Shown here one piece after another: positions 18,893 to 27,629 of a DNA stretch of 64,000 nt. Source of the stretch: Sandaracinus amylolyticus (GTDB taxonomy: Bacteria > Myxococcota_A > Polyangia > Polyangiales > Sandaracinaceae). The stretch covers positions 6,634,001-6,698,000 of the forward strand of contig NZ_CP070225.1 in assembly GCF_021631985.1 (NCBI RefSeq). Direction: 5' to 3'. The position numbers and the translations under genes were made by a program. How positions within the stretch are numbered: position 1 is the first letter of the stretch; each line of letters starts with the position of its first letter. The notes below the pieces were generated by a model. The model ran no database searches and was not told the DNA's origin. It saw nothing but the letters and a program-made list of their open reading frames with translations.

Positions 18893-19816
18893 ATGAGCCG
18901 ATCTCGATTCTTCGTCGCACTTCACTGCGTGCTCGTTCTCACCGCGTGCAACGAGAGCTCGCCCCCAGCCGACGACGCCGGCACCGACGCGCTCGTCGCC
19001 AGCGAGCTCTTCGGGCCCTGCGTGGAGGACTCGCAATGCCCCGGCGAGGGCGCGGTCTGCCGCCGTGACGACCACGGGTTCCCCGGCGGCCACTGCTCGG
19101 TCCCGTGCGACGATCGCACGCCCTGCGACGCCTTCGGCTCGTACCACCACTGCGTGCGCCGCGAGGGCGAGACCCAGTCGTACTGCGAGCAGAGGTGCCG
19201 CAACGGGCTCGACTGCGGGCGCGTGGCCTACACGTGCGCGGGCGAGCTCCCGCCGTCGGGCGGCGTGTGCATCGGCGTGTGCTCGAGCGATGCCGAGTGC
19301 AGCACGGGCTACACGTGCGAGCGCAACTCCGCGCAGTGCGTGCCCGCGGGCACCAGCGAGCCGAGCGGCGCCGCGGTCGGCGAGCCCTGCGGCGGTGACG
19401 ACGAGTGCCGCAGCGCGGCCTGCCTGCTCGAGGCGAACGGCGGCACGCCGAGCGGCTTCGTCGGTGGCTCGTGCATCGGCCGCTGCATCCTGCCGGCCGG
19501 CTACAACAGCAACTTCTTCTTCTCGGGCCCGGTCCTGCCGCGCGCGGGCTGCGCGGGCGAGACCGACGTGTGCTTCCCCGACGGCAGCCTCACCGAGGGC
19601 GACCTCGGCGTGTGCCTCGACGGCTGCACGTCGTCCGCCGACTGCCGCCCCGGCTACGCGTGCCGCCAGACGTTCCAGACGGCGAGCTCGAGCGCGTCGT
19701 TCGAGAACGGCGTGTGTCTGCCGATCGACTGCGCGAGCACCGCGTGCCCGACCGGTTACCAGTGTCGCCAAGTCCCCCGCAGTGACGGCAGCGTCAGCAA
19801 CGTCTGCGGCCGATGA
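18893..19816 (+). CDS. Cysteine-rich lipoprotein, first gene of an envelope redox operon
   Basis: 307 aa. MSRSRFFVALHCVLVLTAC gives lipobox LTAC (Cys19). The mature part has roughly 35-40 Cys in repeated short modules such as CVEDSQCPGEGAVC, CSSDAECSTGYTC and CTSSADCRPGYAC, a pattern common in myxobacterial surface lipoproteins. The many disulphides fit its position before two thioredoxin-fold genes. An alternative ATG lies at 18878; neither start has a clear ribosome site. The next gene begins 17 bases after the stop. Confidence 0.78.
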   Translation: MSRSRFFVALHCVLVLTACNESSPPADDAGTDALVASELFGPCVEDSQCPGEGAVCRRDDHGFPGGHCSVPCDDRTPCDAFGSYHHCVRREGETQSYCEQRCRNGLDCGRVAYTCAGELPPSGGVCIGVCSSDAECSTGYTCERNSAQCVPAGTSEPSGAAVGEPCGGDDECRSAACLLEANGGTPSGFVGGSCIGRCILPAGYNSNFFFSGPVLPRAGCAGETDVCFPDGSLTEGDLGVCLDGCTSSADCRPGYACRQTFQTASSSASFENGVCLPIDCASTACPTGYQCRQVPRSDGSVSNVCGR

Positions 19817-19833
19817 GCTCAGGAGATTCTCCG

Positions 19834-20448
19834 ATGCGCACCGTTCGTCTCGTCATCTCGTTCGCTCTCCTCGTCGTCCAGCTCGCGGGCTGCGGCTCGA
19901 ACGACGCGGGAGATCCCGACGCCGGCTCGACCACGGCGGACTCCGGCGACCCCGCGCAGTGCGCGCCCCCCGAGGGTCCGTACGGCACGAGCGAAGGGCG
20001 CACGCTGCGCCCGTTCACGCTGAACCGCTGCGACGGCACGCCGTTCGAGTTCTATGGCGCCGCCGAGGGTTATTGCGACGCGACCTTCACGGTCCTGACG
20101 ATCGCGGCCGGCTGGTGCCAACCCTGTCACATGGAAGCCGCGCTCATCCAGTCGAACATCGCGGAGGCGTACGCCGATCGCGGTGTCCGCGTGGTCCAGG
20201 TCCTGATCCAGGATCCCGGGCCCGCGCCTCCGACGCCCGCGTACTGCCAGCAGTGGGTCGAGAACTACGGGATCACGTTCCCCGAGCTGACCGATCCCAA
20301 CCAGCTCACCCAGATCTACTTCCCCGACAACGCGCTGCCCGCCACGCTGATCGTCGACTCGAACGGCGTGATCGTGCACCACGAGGTCGGCGTCTCGAAC
20401 GAGCTCGAGACGATCACCGCCGCGCTCGATCGACTGCTCGGCGAGTGA
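19834..20448 (+). CDS. Redoxin/TlpA-like lipoprotein
   Basis: 204 aa. AGGAG precedes the ATG, and lipobox LAGC gives Cys20. After a DAG-rich spacer comes a thioredoxin fold with the active site GWCQPCHME (Cys95 and Cys98), followed by VRVVQVLIQDPG and the cis-Pro region ALPATLIVD. It should act as a thiol:disulphide oxidoreductase facing the periplasm or cell surface. Its TGA overlaps the GTG start of the next gene (GTGA), so translation is probably coupled to the beta-barrel protein. Confidence 0.85.
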   Translation: MRTVRLVISFALLVVQLAGCGSNDAGDPDAGSTTADSGDPAQCAPPEGPYGTSEGRTLRPFTLNRCDGTPFEFYGAAEGYCDATFTVLTIAAGWCQPCHMEAALIQSNIAEAYADRGVRVVQVLIQDPGPAPPTPAYCQQWVENYGITFPELTDPNQLTQIYFPDNALPATLIVDSNGVIVHHEVGVSNELETITAALDRLLGE

Positions 20449-22172
20449 CGCGCCTCCGCGCCACGCGTGCGATCCAGGGCGCCCTCGCCCTGGCGCTCGC
20501 AGCTTTCGCGTTGGTCTCGCCAGCGCCGGCACACGCCGACGATCTCTCGTTCGAGCTGCCTTTCATCGGGACGACGACGTTCTCGATGACCAGCACGACG
20601 ACGCTGCGCTACCGCGGCAACAACTACGACTTCAATCGTTACGACGACGACTTCGGATCGCTCTACCAGCGCTTCGATCTCGCGCTCCAGAGCGACGAGC
20701 TGCGCCTCGAGGTCCGCCTCGACGCGTTCCTGCCCACGACGATCTTCGAGCAGACGCGCTGCCCGCCGGGCGACGAGGTGCTCTGCTACGTCACGTGGGA
20801 CGTGCGTCCCGAGCGCATCGCGCTGCGCTGGGAGCACGACGAGTGGCTCGTCGAGGCGGGCGACTCGCAGCTCGTGCTCGGGCGCGGCATCGCGCTCGCG
20901 TTCCGGAAGGTCGATCTGCTCGCGGTCGACAACGCGCTCCGCGGCGGGCACGTGCGCTACGACGGATCGCACGTCGACGCGCGCCTCCACGTCGGCCTCG
21001 CGAACCCGCAGAACCAGGATCCGATCACGCTGGGCATCGTCGCCGAGCCCGAGGATCTGGTGATCGCGGGCGAGGTCGAGCTGACGGTGCCGAGCGACGT
21101 CCCGCTGACGATCGGCCTCCACGGCGATCGCGTGTGGTTCATGGACGACCCGCTCGTCGCGTTCGAGCACCGCACGGTCGACGTCGCGGGCTGGAGCGTC
21201 GAGGCGCCCGCGCTCTTCGACGGGCGTCTCGCCATCTACGGCGAGGCGAACGGGCTGCGCCGCACGTACACGTTCGACGGGCGCGACGAGCAGGAATTCG
21301 GTCGCGCGGTGTACGCGAGCGCGCAGGTGCAGGGCGACGAGCTCACCGTGCTCGTCGAGTGGGCGGACTACGAGAACTACCTCGTCGCGCCGAGCACGAC
21401 CGAGGCCCAGGCGTCGCGCATCTACAGCGCCGCGCCGACGCTCGAGTACGAAGGGCCACAGCTCCTGCGCGGCGTCGGCAATCGACGCGGTGGCGCGGTG
21501 CGCATCGACTACGCGTTCCTGCCCGGGCCGTGGAGCTTCTCGGTGAACGAGGCGCTCTACGGCTTCGGCGAGCACGGGCGCGATCCCTGGGACGGCACCT
21601 TGGTCAGCCACACCTGGGGCTCGCTCGCGCGTCGCCAGGAGTTCGGCGAAGAGTTCGTGTGGTCGACGAACGTGGTGCTCGGCTATCGCCACGAGCAGTT
21701 CCTCCACGATCCCGACGAGAGCTCCGCGCAGACCGGCATCGGCTCGCTCGATCGCCGCATGGTGCACGGGCAGGTCGAGGTGACGGTCGGCAGCGGCGAG
21801 CACTCGTTCGACGTGTCGGTCGACCACCGCGTCGAGACGTGGTTCCTCGGGTTCGACGACTACCGCGACTTCCAGGTCGGCGGCGCGTCGATCACGTACT
21901 CGTGGGGCGTTCCGCTCGCGCTCACGGTCGCGCTGCGGTGGAGCGACTTCCGCCTCGACGAGCTGATGCGTCGCGAGCAGCCCGAGTACGACTACAACGT
22001 GCTCGGCGGCGCGTGGTACCCGTCGATCGAGGCGCGCTGGAGCTTCGACCCGGGAACGTTCCTGAAGGCGTTCGTCGGTCAGACCCCGGGCGGGCAGATC
22101 TGCTCCGGTGGCGTGTGCCGCACGGTCCCTGCGTTCGAGGGATTCATGCTGCAGTTCGTCGGTCGCCTGTGA
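20445..22172 (+). CDS. Predicted outer-membrane beta-barrel protein
   Basis: 575 aa from a GTG that overlaps the stop of the redoxin gene. The signal peptide is VTRLRATRAIQGALALALAAFALVSPAPAHA. The rest alternates aromatic and charged residues in strands of 8-12 residues (LYQRFDLALQSDELRLEVRLDAF, DARLHVGLANPQ), and ends FEGFMLQFVGRL, with the terminal aromatic-rich strand expected for insertion by the Bam machinery. The N-terminal TTTLRYRGNNYDFNRYDDDFGSLYQRF recalls DUF6029-type barrels, but I cannot confirm the family. Role inferred: outer-membrane partner of the redox proteins. Confidence 0.75.
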   Translation: MTRLRATRAIQGALALALAAFALVSPAPAHADDLSFELPFIGTTTFSMTSTTTLRYRGNNYDFNRYDDDFGSLYQRFDLALQSDELRLEVRLDAFLPTTIFEQTRCPPGDEVLCYVTWDVRPERIALRWEHDEWLVEAGDSQLVLGRGIALAFRKVDLLAVDNALRGGHVRYDGSHVDARLHVGLANPQNQDPITLGIVAEPEDLVIAGEVELTVPSDVPLTIGLHGDRVWFMDDPLVAFEHRTVDVAGWSVEAPALFDGRLAIYGEANGLRRTYTFDGRDEQEFGRAVYASAQVQGDELTVLVEWADYENYLVAPSTTEAQASRIYSAAPTLEYEGPQLLRGVGNRRGGAVRIDYAFLPGPWSFSVNEALYGFGEHGRDPWDGTLVSHTWGSLARRQEFGEEFVWSTNVVLGYRHEQFLHDPDESSAQTGIGSLDRRMVHGQVEVTVGSGEHSFDVSVDHRVETWFLGFDDYRDFQVGGASITYSWGVPLALTVALRWSDFRLDELMRREQPEYDYNVLGGAWYPSIEARWSFDPGTFLKAFVGQTPGGQICSGGVCRTVPAFEGFMLQFVGRL

Positions 22173-22215
22173 CGGCGATGAAGTCTCGCGACCAAGGTTG
22201 CGTCGGAGGATGTCG

Positions 22216-22809
22216 ATGGCAGTGCTTGTTGGTTCGCGGACTCACCGCCGCGAAATCTCGCGACTCTCGCTCGTGCTCGCGCTCGGCGCGACGATCACCG
22301 CCGCGTCGATGGCCGCGGTCCCGGCCAGCACGCCCGTCCTCGGCGCGTCGAGCGCGCTCGCGCGCGTGGGTGGCCGACCCCCGCCGTTCACGCTCCCTGC
22401 GGCGACCGGTGGCCCGTCGCGCGGTGAGTTCCGCATGGCCGATCACCTCGGGCAGCACCCCGTCGTGATCCTCTTCTGGGCGACGTGGTGCGTGCCCTGC
22501 CAGCAGGAGCTGCCCTTCTACCAGTCGCTCTACGAGCGCTATCGCGAGCGCGGGCTGCGCGTCGTCGGCATCAGCATGGACGACGCGCGCACCGTGATGC
22601 GCGCGGGCCCCGCCGCACGCCGGCTCGGCGTGACCTTCGACGTCGTCACCGACCTCGACACCCGCATCACCACGCAGATCAACCCGCGCCGCAGCGCGCC
22701 GTTCAGCATCTGGGTGGATCGCGACGGGCGCATCGTGTGGGAGCGCGAAGGCTTCGCGCCCGCCGAGCAGCAGGCGATCAGCGAGGGCGTCGCGCGTCTC
22801 GTGCAGTGA
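22216..22809 (+). CDS. TlpA-like thiol:disulphide oxidoreductase
   Basis: 197 aa. The second ATG (22216) is placed 6 bases after GGAGG and is preferred over that at 22210. A signal-anchor (about residues 14-38) is followed by the thioredoxin fold with ILFWATWCVPCQQELPFY (Cys92 and Cys95) and APFSIWVDRDGRIV. It should reduce or exchange disulphides outside the cytoplasm. It is the last gene of the 18893-22809 operon and ends in the stop-anchored repeat. Confidence 0.88.
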   Translation: MAVLVGSRTHRREISRLSLVLALGATITAASMAAVPASTPVLGASSALARVGGRPPPFTLPAATGGPSRGEFRMADHLGQHPVVILFWATWCVPCQQELPFYQSLYERYRERGLRVVGISMDDARTVMRAGPAARRLGVTFDVVTDLDTRITTQINPRRSAPFSIWVDRDGRIVWEREGFAPAEQQAISEGVARLVQ

Positions 22810-22894
22810 GTCCTTGCCGGAGTGCTCGTCCCGCAGATCCCGGACGGGAGCGCGCGAAGCGCGCCGACGCCAGGGACCGGCGGGCGAGCCGATT
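22810..22894 (+). repeat. Stop-anchored dispersed repeat, copy B
   Basis: The GGAGTGCTCGTCCCGC motif starts at 22819, exactly 10 bases after the last base of the TlpA-like gene's stop. The hairpin GCGCGC-GAA-GCGCGC and the 3' end GGCGGGCGAGCCGAT match the tandem array at 11613. At 22895 the opening TGAGTCCT recurs, as if a second unit had started and been lost. It fills most of the gap between two convergent genes. Confidence 0.85.
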
Positions 22895-22916
22895 TGAGTC
22901 CTCGGCGAATGATCGA

Positions 22917-23798
22917 TCACTCGGCGACGACGAACGCGTAGTCGCAGAGCTCGGCCGCGCCCTCGAGCTCTTCCTCGAGCAGCGGCATCACCACGCGGTA
23001 CGGCTCCGCGCCCCGACGCGCTGCACGCTGCGGGATGCCGAGCCCGCCCTGCACGTGCACGCGCCCCGCGAGCACCACCATGCGCGCCGGGGCGCCTTCG
23101 CTCGCGAGCGTCGACGCGACGCGCTCGGCCATCGTCTCGTCCCACACGAGCTGCGCGAGATAGAAGCGCTCGAGCACCGCCGGCTCCATGCCAGGGTGCT
23201 CGCCGAACGCCTCCATGATCATCGCGCGATGGGCCGCGTCGTCGGTGACCATCTCCGCGGGGAGCTCGGCGCGCAGCTCGGGCGTGAGCGCGGCATCGCC
23301 CTGGCGCGCGATGGTGCGCGTCAGCTCGCGACGCGCGTTGAGCGCGACCACCGGCGCGCCCGCATCCCGCGCGAGCTCGAGGATCGGACGATAGAGCGCG
23401 AAGTCCATGTTCCAGCGCTCCTGCCACTCGGTCGCGCGGAGCATCTCGGCCTCGTCGATCGAGCGCGCGACGTACGCGTCGAGCGGCGCCTGGAACGGAC
23501 GCTGGAACATCTCCATCCCGATCGCGAGCGAGCCACCGCGCGCGAGCAACGCCGCGATCACCGCGCGCTGGGCCTCGTGATCGGCCGCCGCATCGTGTCG
23601 CTCGCCGACGTAGACGACGCGCGCGACGTCGAGCGCGATCGCGAGCTCCTCGAGCGTCATCCGCGCGCCGGTGCGCACGTCGACGATCGGCGTCGACGGA
23701 GACGAGCGCGGCGTCGTGCGCTCGGTCGCCGCCGGCGCGCCCCCGCACGCCGCGATCACGAGCGCGGCCGACGCCGCGAAGAGAGCACGCGCGATCAA
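22917..23798 (-). CDS. ChaN family (DUF399) lipoprotein
   Basis: 293 aa with lipobox IAAC (Cys18). VVYVGERHDAAADHEAQ and the later HVQGGLGIPQRAARR match the ChaN family of haem-binding, iron-uptake-linked lipoproteins, in which the GExHD segment is conserved. It is likely in the outer or cytoplasmic membrane facing the periplasm. Its ATG overlaps the TGA of the upstream lipoprotein gene (ATGA), so the two are probably translated together. Confidence 0.82.
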   Translation of the reverse strand: MIARALFAASAALVIAACGGAPAATERTTPRSSPSTPIVDVRTGARMTLEELAIALDVARVVYVGERHDAAADHEAQRAVIAALLARGGSLAIGMEMFQRPFQAPLDAYVARSIDEAEMLRATEWQERWNMDFALYRPILELARDAGAPVVALNARRELTRTIARQGDAALTPELRAELPAEMVTDDAAHRAMIMEAFGEHPGMEPAVLERFYLAQLVWDETMAERVASTLASEGAPARMVVLAGRVHVQGGLGIPQRAARRGAEPYRVVMPLLEEELEGAAELCDYAFVVAE

Positions 23799-24376
23799 TC
23801 GGGCTGGTAGCCGGGGCAGTCGTAGATGTTGAACGTGAGGGGCGTCGTGCGCGCGGTCGGGCCCGGCGCGGTGAGCTCGCGATCGATGTTCGGCGCCGCC
23901 TCGGGCGAGATGCCGACGCAGAAGATCTGACCCGAGATCAGCGCGCGCCCTTCGTCGTCACGGCCGAACGAGACGCCGCTGACCTGACAGGGCTGGGCGG
24001 CGCTCGGCGGGTTGCCGCCGCAGCCGCCGACGTACTGGTTGTCGTCGAGCACGCGCACCTGGCAGCCCGCGGGCGCCGGCGTCGCGCCGCCGAGCGGGAA
24101 CGTCGCGTTCTGCACCTGGATGCCGAAGTCGTCGGCGAACGCGCTGAAGTTGAGCGTGCGCGCGTCGGAGGTCTCGGTGACGTTGCACGAGATGCGCGCG
24201 CCCTCGCCGTCGAATCCGTCGACGAAGCGATCGGGGTACGCCGTGCAGCCGAGCATCTCGTCGCAGCGCAGCCGCCACTCGATGTAGGCGTACACACCGG
24301 CCGGGCCGGAGTCGGTGCAGCTGGTGAGCGAGGCCGCGATCGTGGCCGCGAGGAAGACGAAGCGTGCGTGGCGCAT
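23795..24376 (-). CDS. Small lipoprotein, function unknown
   Basis: 193 aa. AGGAG precedes the ATG. MRHARFVFLAATIAASLTSC gives lipobox LTSC (Cys20). The mature part has several Cys (RCDEMLGCTAYP, CNVTE, CQVRVLD, GGCGGNPP) and probably forms a disulphide-bonded beta-sandwich. It recalls small lipoproteins common in myxobacteria, but no family is certain. It is coupled to the ChaN-like gene by a 4-base overlap. A GCTAGCCT sequence upstream may be a -10 box. Confidence 0.75.
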   Translation of the reverse strand: MRHARFVFLAATIAASLTSCTDSGPAGVYAYIEWRLRCDEMLGCTAYPDRFVDGFDGEGARISCNVTETSDARTLNFSAFADDFGIQVQNATFPLGGATPAPAGCQVRVLDDNQYVGGCGGNPPSAAQPCQVSGVSFGRDDEGRALISGQIFCVGISPEAAPNIDRELTAPGPTARTTPLTFNIYDCPGYQPD

Positions 24377-24428
24377 GGGTTCTCCTGGGCAGAGGCTAGC
24401 AAAAGCCCCGTCGCGACCGCTACTTGCA

Positions 24429-24458
24429 GCGCGGAGCCCCGGGCCCGGAGCTCCGCGC
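24429..24458 (-). terminator. Hairpin terminator after the cystathionine gamma-synthase gene
   Basis: A perfect 9-bp stem GCGCGGAGC with GCTCCGCGC, enclosing the palindrome CCGGGCCCGG, lies 10 bases past the stop at 24469 on the minus strand. There is no T run. Confidence 0.65.
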
Positions 24459-24468
24459 GCCCGTCCTC

Positions 24469-25641
24469 TCAGCTCGCGCGGCGCGCCGCGTCGAGCGCGC
24501 GCTCGAGGTCGCCGTGGAGATCGTCGTGCGCCTCGACACCGCACGAGATGCGGATGAGCCCGTCGTGGATGCCGAGCGCGGCGCGCTGGGCCGCGGGGAT
24601 CGAGCCGTGCGTCATGATCGCGGGCAGCTCGATCAGCGACTCGACGCCGCCGAGGCTCTCGGCGCACACGAAGATCTCGACGGTCTCGAGCAGCGCGCGC
24701 GCCGCGGGCATGCCGCCCTTCACGACGAACGAGATCATCCCGCCGGGGCCCTTCATCTGGCGGTTCGCGAGCGCGTGCTGGGGGTGCGACGCGAGCCCCG
24801 GGTAGTGCACCTTCTCGACCTGCGGGTGCGCCTCGAGCCACGCCGCGATCGAGCGCGCGCTCTCGACGTGGCGCTGCATGCGCAGGTGCAGCGTCTTCAC
24901 GCCGCGCAGCACCATGTAGCAGTCGAAGGGACCGGGGACGCCGCCCATCGCGTTCTGCAGGAAGCCGACGCGCTGCGCGAGCTCGTCGTCGCTCGTGATG
25001 ACCACGCCGCCGACCACGTCGCTGTGGCCGTTGAGGTACTTCGTCGTCGAGTGCACGACCGCGTGCGCGCCGAGCTCGAGCGGGCGCTGGAGCACCGGCG
25101 TCGCGAACGTGTTGTCGACGATCACGAGACACCCGCGCTTGCGCGCGATCTCCGACACCGCCGCGATGTCGACGAGCTTGAGCATCGGGTTCGTCGGCGT
25201 CTCGAGCCAGACGATCTTCGTCTCGGGGCGCAGCGCGCTCTCGAACGCGCGGAGATCGCCGAGGTCGACCTGGGTGTGGGTGATGCCGAGCGGCTTCATC
25301 ACCTTGTCGAGGATGCGGAACGAGCCGCCGTACACGTCGTCGCCCGCGACGATGTGATCGCCGGGCTTCAGCACGTGCAGCAGCGTCGTCATCGCGGCGC
25401 AGCCCGAGCCGAACGCCATGCCGTGCTTGCCGCCCTCGAGCGCGGCGAGACAACGCTCGAGCGCCTGCCGCGTCGGGTTCCCGCTGCGCGAGTAGTCGAA
25501 GCCCTTGTGCTGACCGGGGCTCGGCTGCGCGAACGTGCTCGCGAGCACGATGGGCTGCATCACCGCGCCCGAGACCGGATCGGGCTCCTGGCCTGCGTGA
25601 ACGGCGAGGGTGTCGATGTGGTGGCGACGATCGCTCTGCAT
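24469..25641 (-). CDS. Cystathionine gamma-synthase/lyase family PLP enzyme
   Basis: 390 aa, the family's normal length. MQSDRRHHIDTLAVHAGQEPDPVSGAVMQPIVLASTFAQ is a typical start. YSRSGNPTRQALE, the cofactor Lys in STTKYLNGHSDVVGG (Lys201) and SLGGVESLIELPAIMTH are all present. It makes or splits cystathionine in methionine/cysteine metabolism. Sequence alone does not separate MetB from MetC or gamma-lyase; SLGGVESL is found in each. It is flanked by lipoprotein genes and is probably transcribed alone. Confidence 0.93.
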   Translation of the reverse strand: MQSDRRHHIDTLAVHAGQEPDPVSGAVMQPIVLASTFAQPSPGQHKGFDYSRSGNPTRQALERCLAALEGGKHGMAFGSGCAAMTTLLHVLKPGDHIVAGDDVYGGSFRILDKVMKPLGITHTQVDLGDLRAFESALRPETKIVWLETPTNPMLKLVDIAAVSEIARKRGCLVIVDNTFATPVLQRPLELGAHAVVHSTTKYLNGHSDVVGGVVITSDDELAQRVGFLQNAMGGVPGPFDCYMVLRGVKTLHLRMQRHVESARSIAAWLEAHPQVEKVHYPGLASHPQHALANRQMKGPGGMISFVVKGGMPAARALLETVEIFVCAESLGGVESLIELPAIMTHGSIPAAQRAALGIHDGLIRISCGVEAHDDLHGDLERALDAARRAS

Positions 25642-25690
25642 GGTCGCGGCGGCGTAGCGCGAGGCCGCGACGGGAGGCAAGAGCGCGCGC

Positions 25691-26281
25691 TCACGGGGCC
25701 TGCTCGCCCTCTCCTTCGGAGCCGCGCGCTTCGCGCAGCTGGGCGGCGATCCGGTCGACGCGGGCACGCGCGTCACCCTCGGCGGCATCGAGCCCCTCGA
25801 GCTCGCGACGCATCGCGGCGAGCCCCGACTCGTCGCCGTCGCGCTCGCGCTCCTCGATGCGCCGCCGCAGGTCGGCGCGCCGGACCACGATGTAGTCGTA
25901 CAAGCGCGAGGCGTGCTCGAGATCGTCCTCGAGCGTCATCGGGCGCGCGAAGCGCACCAGCTCGCGCGGCGGCGGCGCGGGCTCCCTCGGAGGCGGCGCC
26001 GCCGCCGGGGTCGGTGCGGCCTGCTCGACGATCGCGATCGCTTCGGTGCCGGCATCGGGTCGTCCCGCGTCGAGCACCGGCGCGTGCGGCGCGGCGACCG
26101 CCGGCGATCCCAGCCCCGACGACGACGACGACGAGCTCGATCGCGCCTCGACCTCGCGGGGCTCGCTGGAGCGGGGCTCCGCGTCGTCGTGCGATCCGCT
26201 CGTCGCGACCGCGATCGCGATCGCGGCGATCGCGACGACGGCTGCGCCCATCACGAGCGATCTGCGCGTGCGCTCGTCCAT
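25691..26281 (-). CDS. Membrane-anchored coiled-coil protein
   Basis: 196 aa starting MDERTRRSLVMGAAVVAIAAIAIAVATSG, a short cytoplasmic tail and one membrane helix. A Ser run (eight in a row near residue 52) and a Pro/Ala linker lead to a highly charged helix (LRRRIEERERDGDESGLAAMRRELEGLDAAEGDAR) likely to form a coiled coil. There is no enzyme motif. It begins 4 bases after the stop of the upstream lipoprotein gene, so the two form an operon. Confidence 0.7.
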   Translation of the reverse strand: MDERTRRSLVMGAAVVAIAAIAIAVATSGSHDDAEPRSSEPREVEARSSSSSSSSGLGSPAVAAPHAPVLDAGRPDAGTEAIAIVEQAAPTPAAAPPPREPAPPPRELVRFARPMTLEDDLEHASRLYDYIVVRRADLRRRIEERERDGDESGLAAMRRELEGLDAAEGDARARVDRIAAQLREARGSEGEGEQAP

Positions 26282-26285
26282 CACG

Positions 26286-26798
26286 TCATCTCGCCACGGC
26301 GACCGAGGCGGTCCCGATGCACGCCGCCGCGCACCCGTGCTGACCGGGGTCGGGCTCCTCGCGGTACTCGTACGCGAGCACACCGCTGCCGAGCGCGCCG
26401 CGGATCGATTGTTTGGTGGTCCAATGACATCGATCGCTGAAGTCGAAGCCGGTCTGGAGATCGAGCGTGACCTCGCCGCTCGCGCTCACGGTGCCCTGGA
26501 ACACCGACGGGCCGAACGTCGCGCTCGCCGCCCCGCCTTCGCACGCATACGAGAGCGACCCCGGCGCGCTGGTCACTCGCTCGTCGATCACGCAGCCCTG
26601 TCGCACCGTCACGCCGTAGACGCGCAACGTCGTGGTGCAGCTTCCCGAGCTCGTCGCGATCTCCGCCGGCGGCATCTCGCTCGCCTCGACGACGACCACG
26701 CCGCCGCTCGAGCTCGCCTGCACCGGCTCCTCGGCGCGACCTCCACCGCCACACGACGCGAGCAGCACGCACGCGATCCCGACCACGATCCTGCGCAT
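26286..26798 (-). CDS. Small lipoprotein, function unknown
   Basis: 170 aa. MRRIVVGIACVLLASC gives lipobox LASC (Cys16), then a GGGG and SSS linker. Six or so mature Cys (GSCTTTLR, QGCVIDE, YACEGG, RCHWTT, HGCAAACIG) suggest disulphide bonding. I do not recognise the family. It is the first gene of a two-gene operon with the coiled-coil membrane protein. Confidence 0.7.
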   Translation of the reverse strand: MRRIVVGIACVLLASCGGGGRAEEPVQASSSGGVVVVEASEMPPAEIATSSGSCTTTLRVYGVTVRQGCVIDERVTSAPGSLSYACEGGAASATFGPSVFQGTVSASGEVTLDLQTGFDFSDRCHWTTKQSIRGALGSGVLAYEYREEPDPGQHGCAAACIGTASVAVAR

Positions 26799-26828
26799 CG
26801 CGGCCGAAGGTAGCGCGGCTCGGGTACG

Positions 26829-27398
26829 ATGGCGCGGCGCATGACGACGACGCTCGAGCACGTGTACGAAGCGATGCGCCGGCTCCGCCCCGACTTCGTC
26901 GTCGCGGGCTCGCAGCATCCGCCCGACGACGCCGCGCTCGACGCGCTCGCGGCGCGGCTCGGCGTCGTGCTCCCGACGATCTACCGCGAGCTCGCGCGCA
27001 ACCTCGGCCCCTTCGTCGTCGAGGCGCGGCCCGAGGTGTGGCCGGAGCCCGAGGAGCACGACGCGAGCCCGCACTGGAGCGACTTCCGCGGCATCGAGCT
27101 CTACGCCATCGCCGGCGACGCACCGCCCGAGCTCGACGTCGAAGAGGTCCGCAAGCGTCTCACCGCGCGCACCGGCATCGCGCGCGTCGTGGTGTTGCGG
27201 CGCGTCGGCGATCCGCTGCGCTGGACGCTCGATCCCGACGGCCTCGCGCGCTCGTTCGATCCGCGCGACGGAGCGCTGGGCGCGCCCGAGGAGCTCGCCG
27301 ACGTGATCGTCACCTGCCTCGAGGACCTCCGGCAGCGATGTGATCGCGTGAAGCGCGCGCTCGAAGCGCACGGCGAGAGCTGGCGCGCGCGCACCTGA
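26829..27398 (+). CDS. SMI1/KNR4 (SUKH)-like protein, tentative
   Basis: 189 aa. The block LDALAARLGVVLPTIYRELARNLGPF resembles the opening of SUKH proteins, where an acidic helix and 'LP..Y..f' precede a beta domain. SUKH proteins act as immunity proteins or regulators, but no toxin gene is nearby, so that role is not supported here. Soluble, no signal peptide. A second in-frame ATG at 26841 could be the start; neither has a good ribosome site. Two identical-stem hairpins follow its stop. Confidence 0.55.
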   Translation: MARRMTTTLEHVYEAMRRLRPDFVVAGSQHPPDDAALDALAARLGVVLPTIYRELARNLGPFVVEARPEVWPEPEEHDASPHWSDFRGIELYAIAGDAPPELDVEEVRKRLTARTGIARVVVLRRVGDPLRWTLDPDGLARSFDPRDGALGAPEELADVIVTCLEDLRQRCDRVKRALEAHGESWRART

Positions 27399-27399
27399 C

Positions 27400-27451
27400 G
27401 CGATGCGCGAAACGCATCGCTCACCGCCCGGCGATGCGTGGCGCGCATCGC
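27400..27451 (+). terminator. Twin hairpins with identical stems
   Basis: The stem GCGATGCG/CGCATCGC occurs twice, at 27400-27420 (loop CGAAA) and 27431-27451 (loop TGGCG), just after the stop at 27398. They probably end transcription of the SUKH-like gene. I see nothing else between here and 27629. Confidence 0.6.
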
Positions 27452-27629
27452 GGGATCGCGGCGCTCTTGTGGCGCCGCGCCTCGAGCCCACGTGCTGTCC
27501 GGATGCCGGAGCGCCGGGCCGAGGTGTGGCGAGGCGGCGCGAACCGGGTGGCGACGACGATCGTGTGGGCACCGCGCGGTGATGCGCGGCGCGCGCAGCG
27601 GTCGATCCATGTGACCACGGGGGTGGGCA

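Noticed and set aside
26829-27398. Toxin-immunity locus based on the SUKH-like gene
   Set aside because: No polymorphic toxin or secretion partner lies beside it, and the SUKH match itself is weak.
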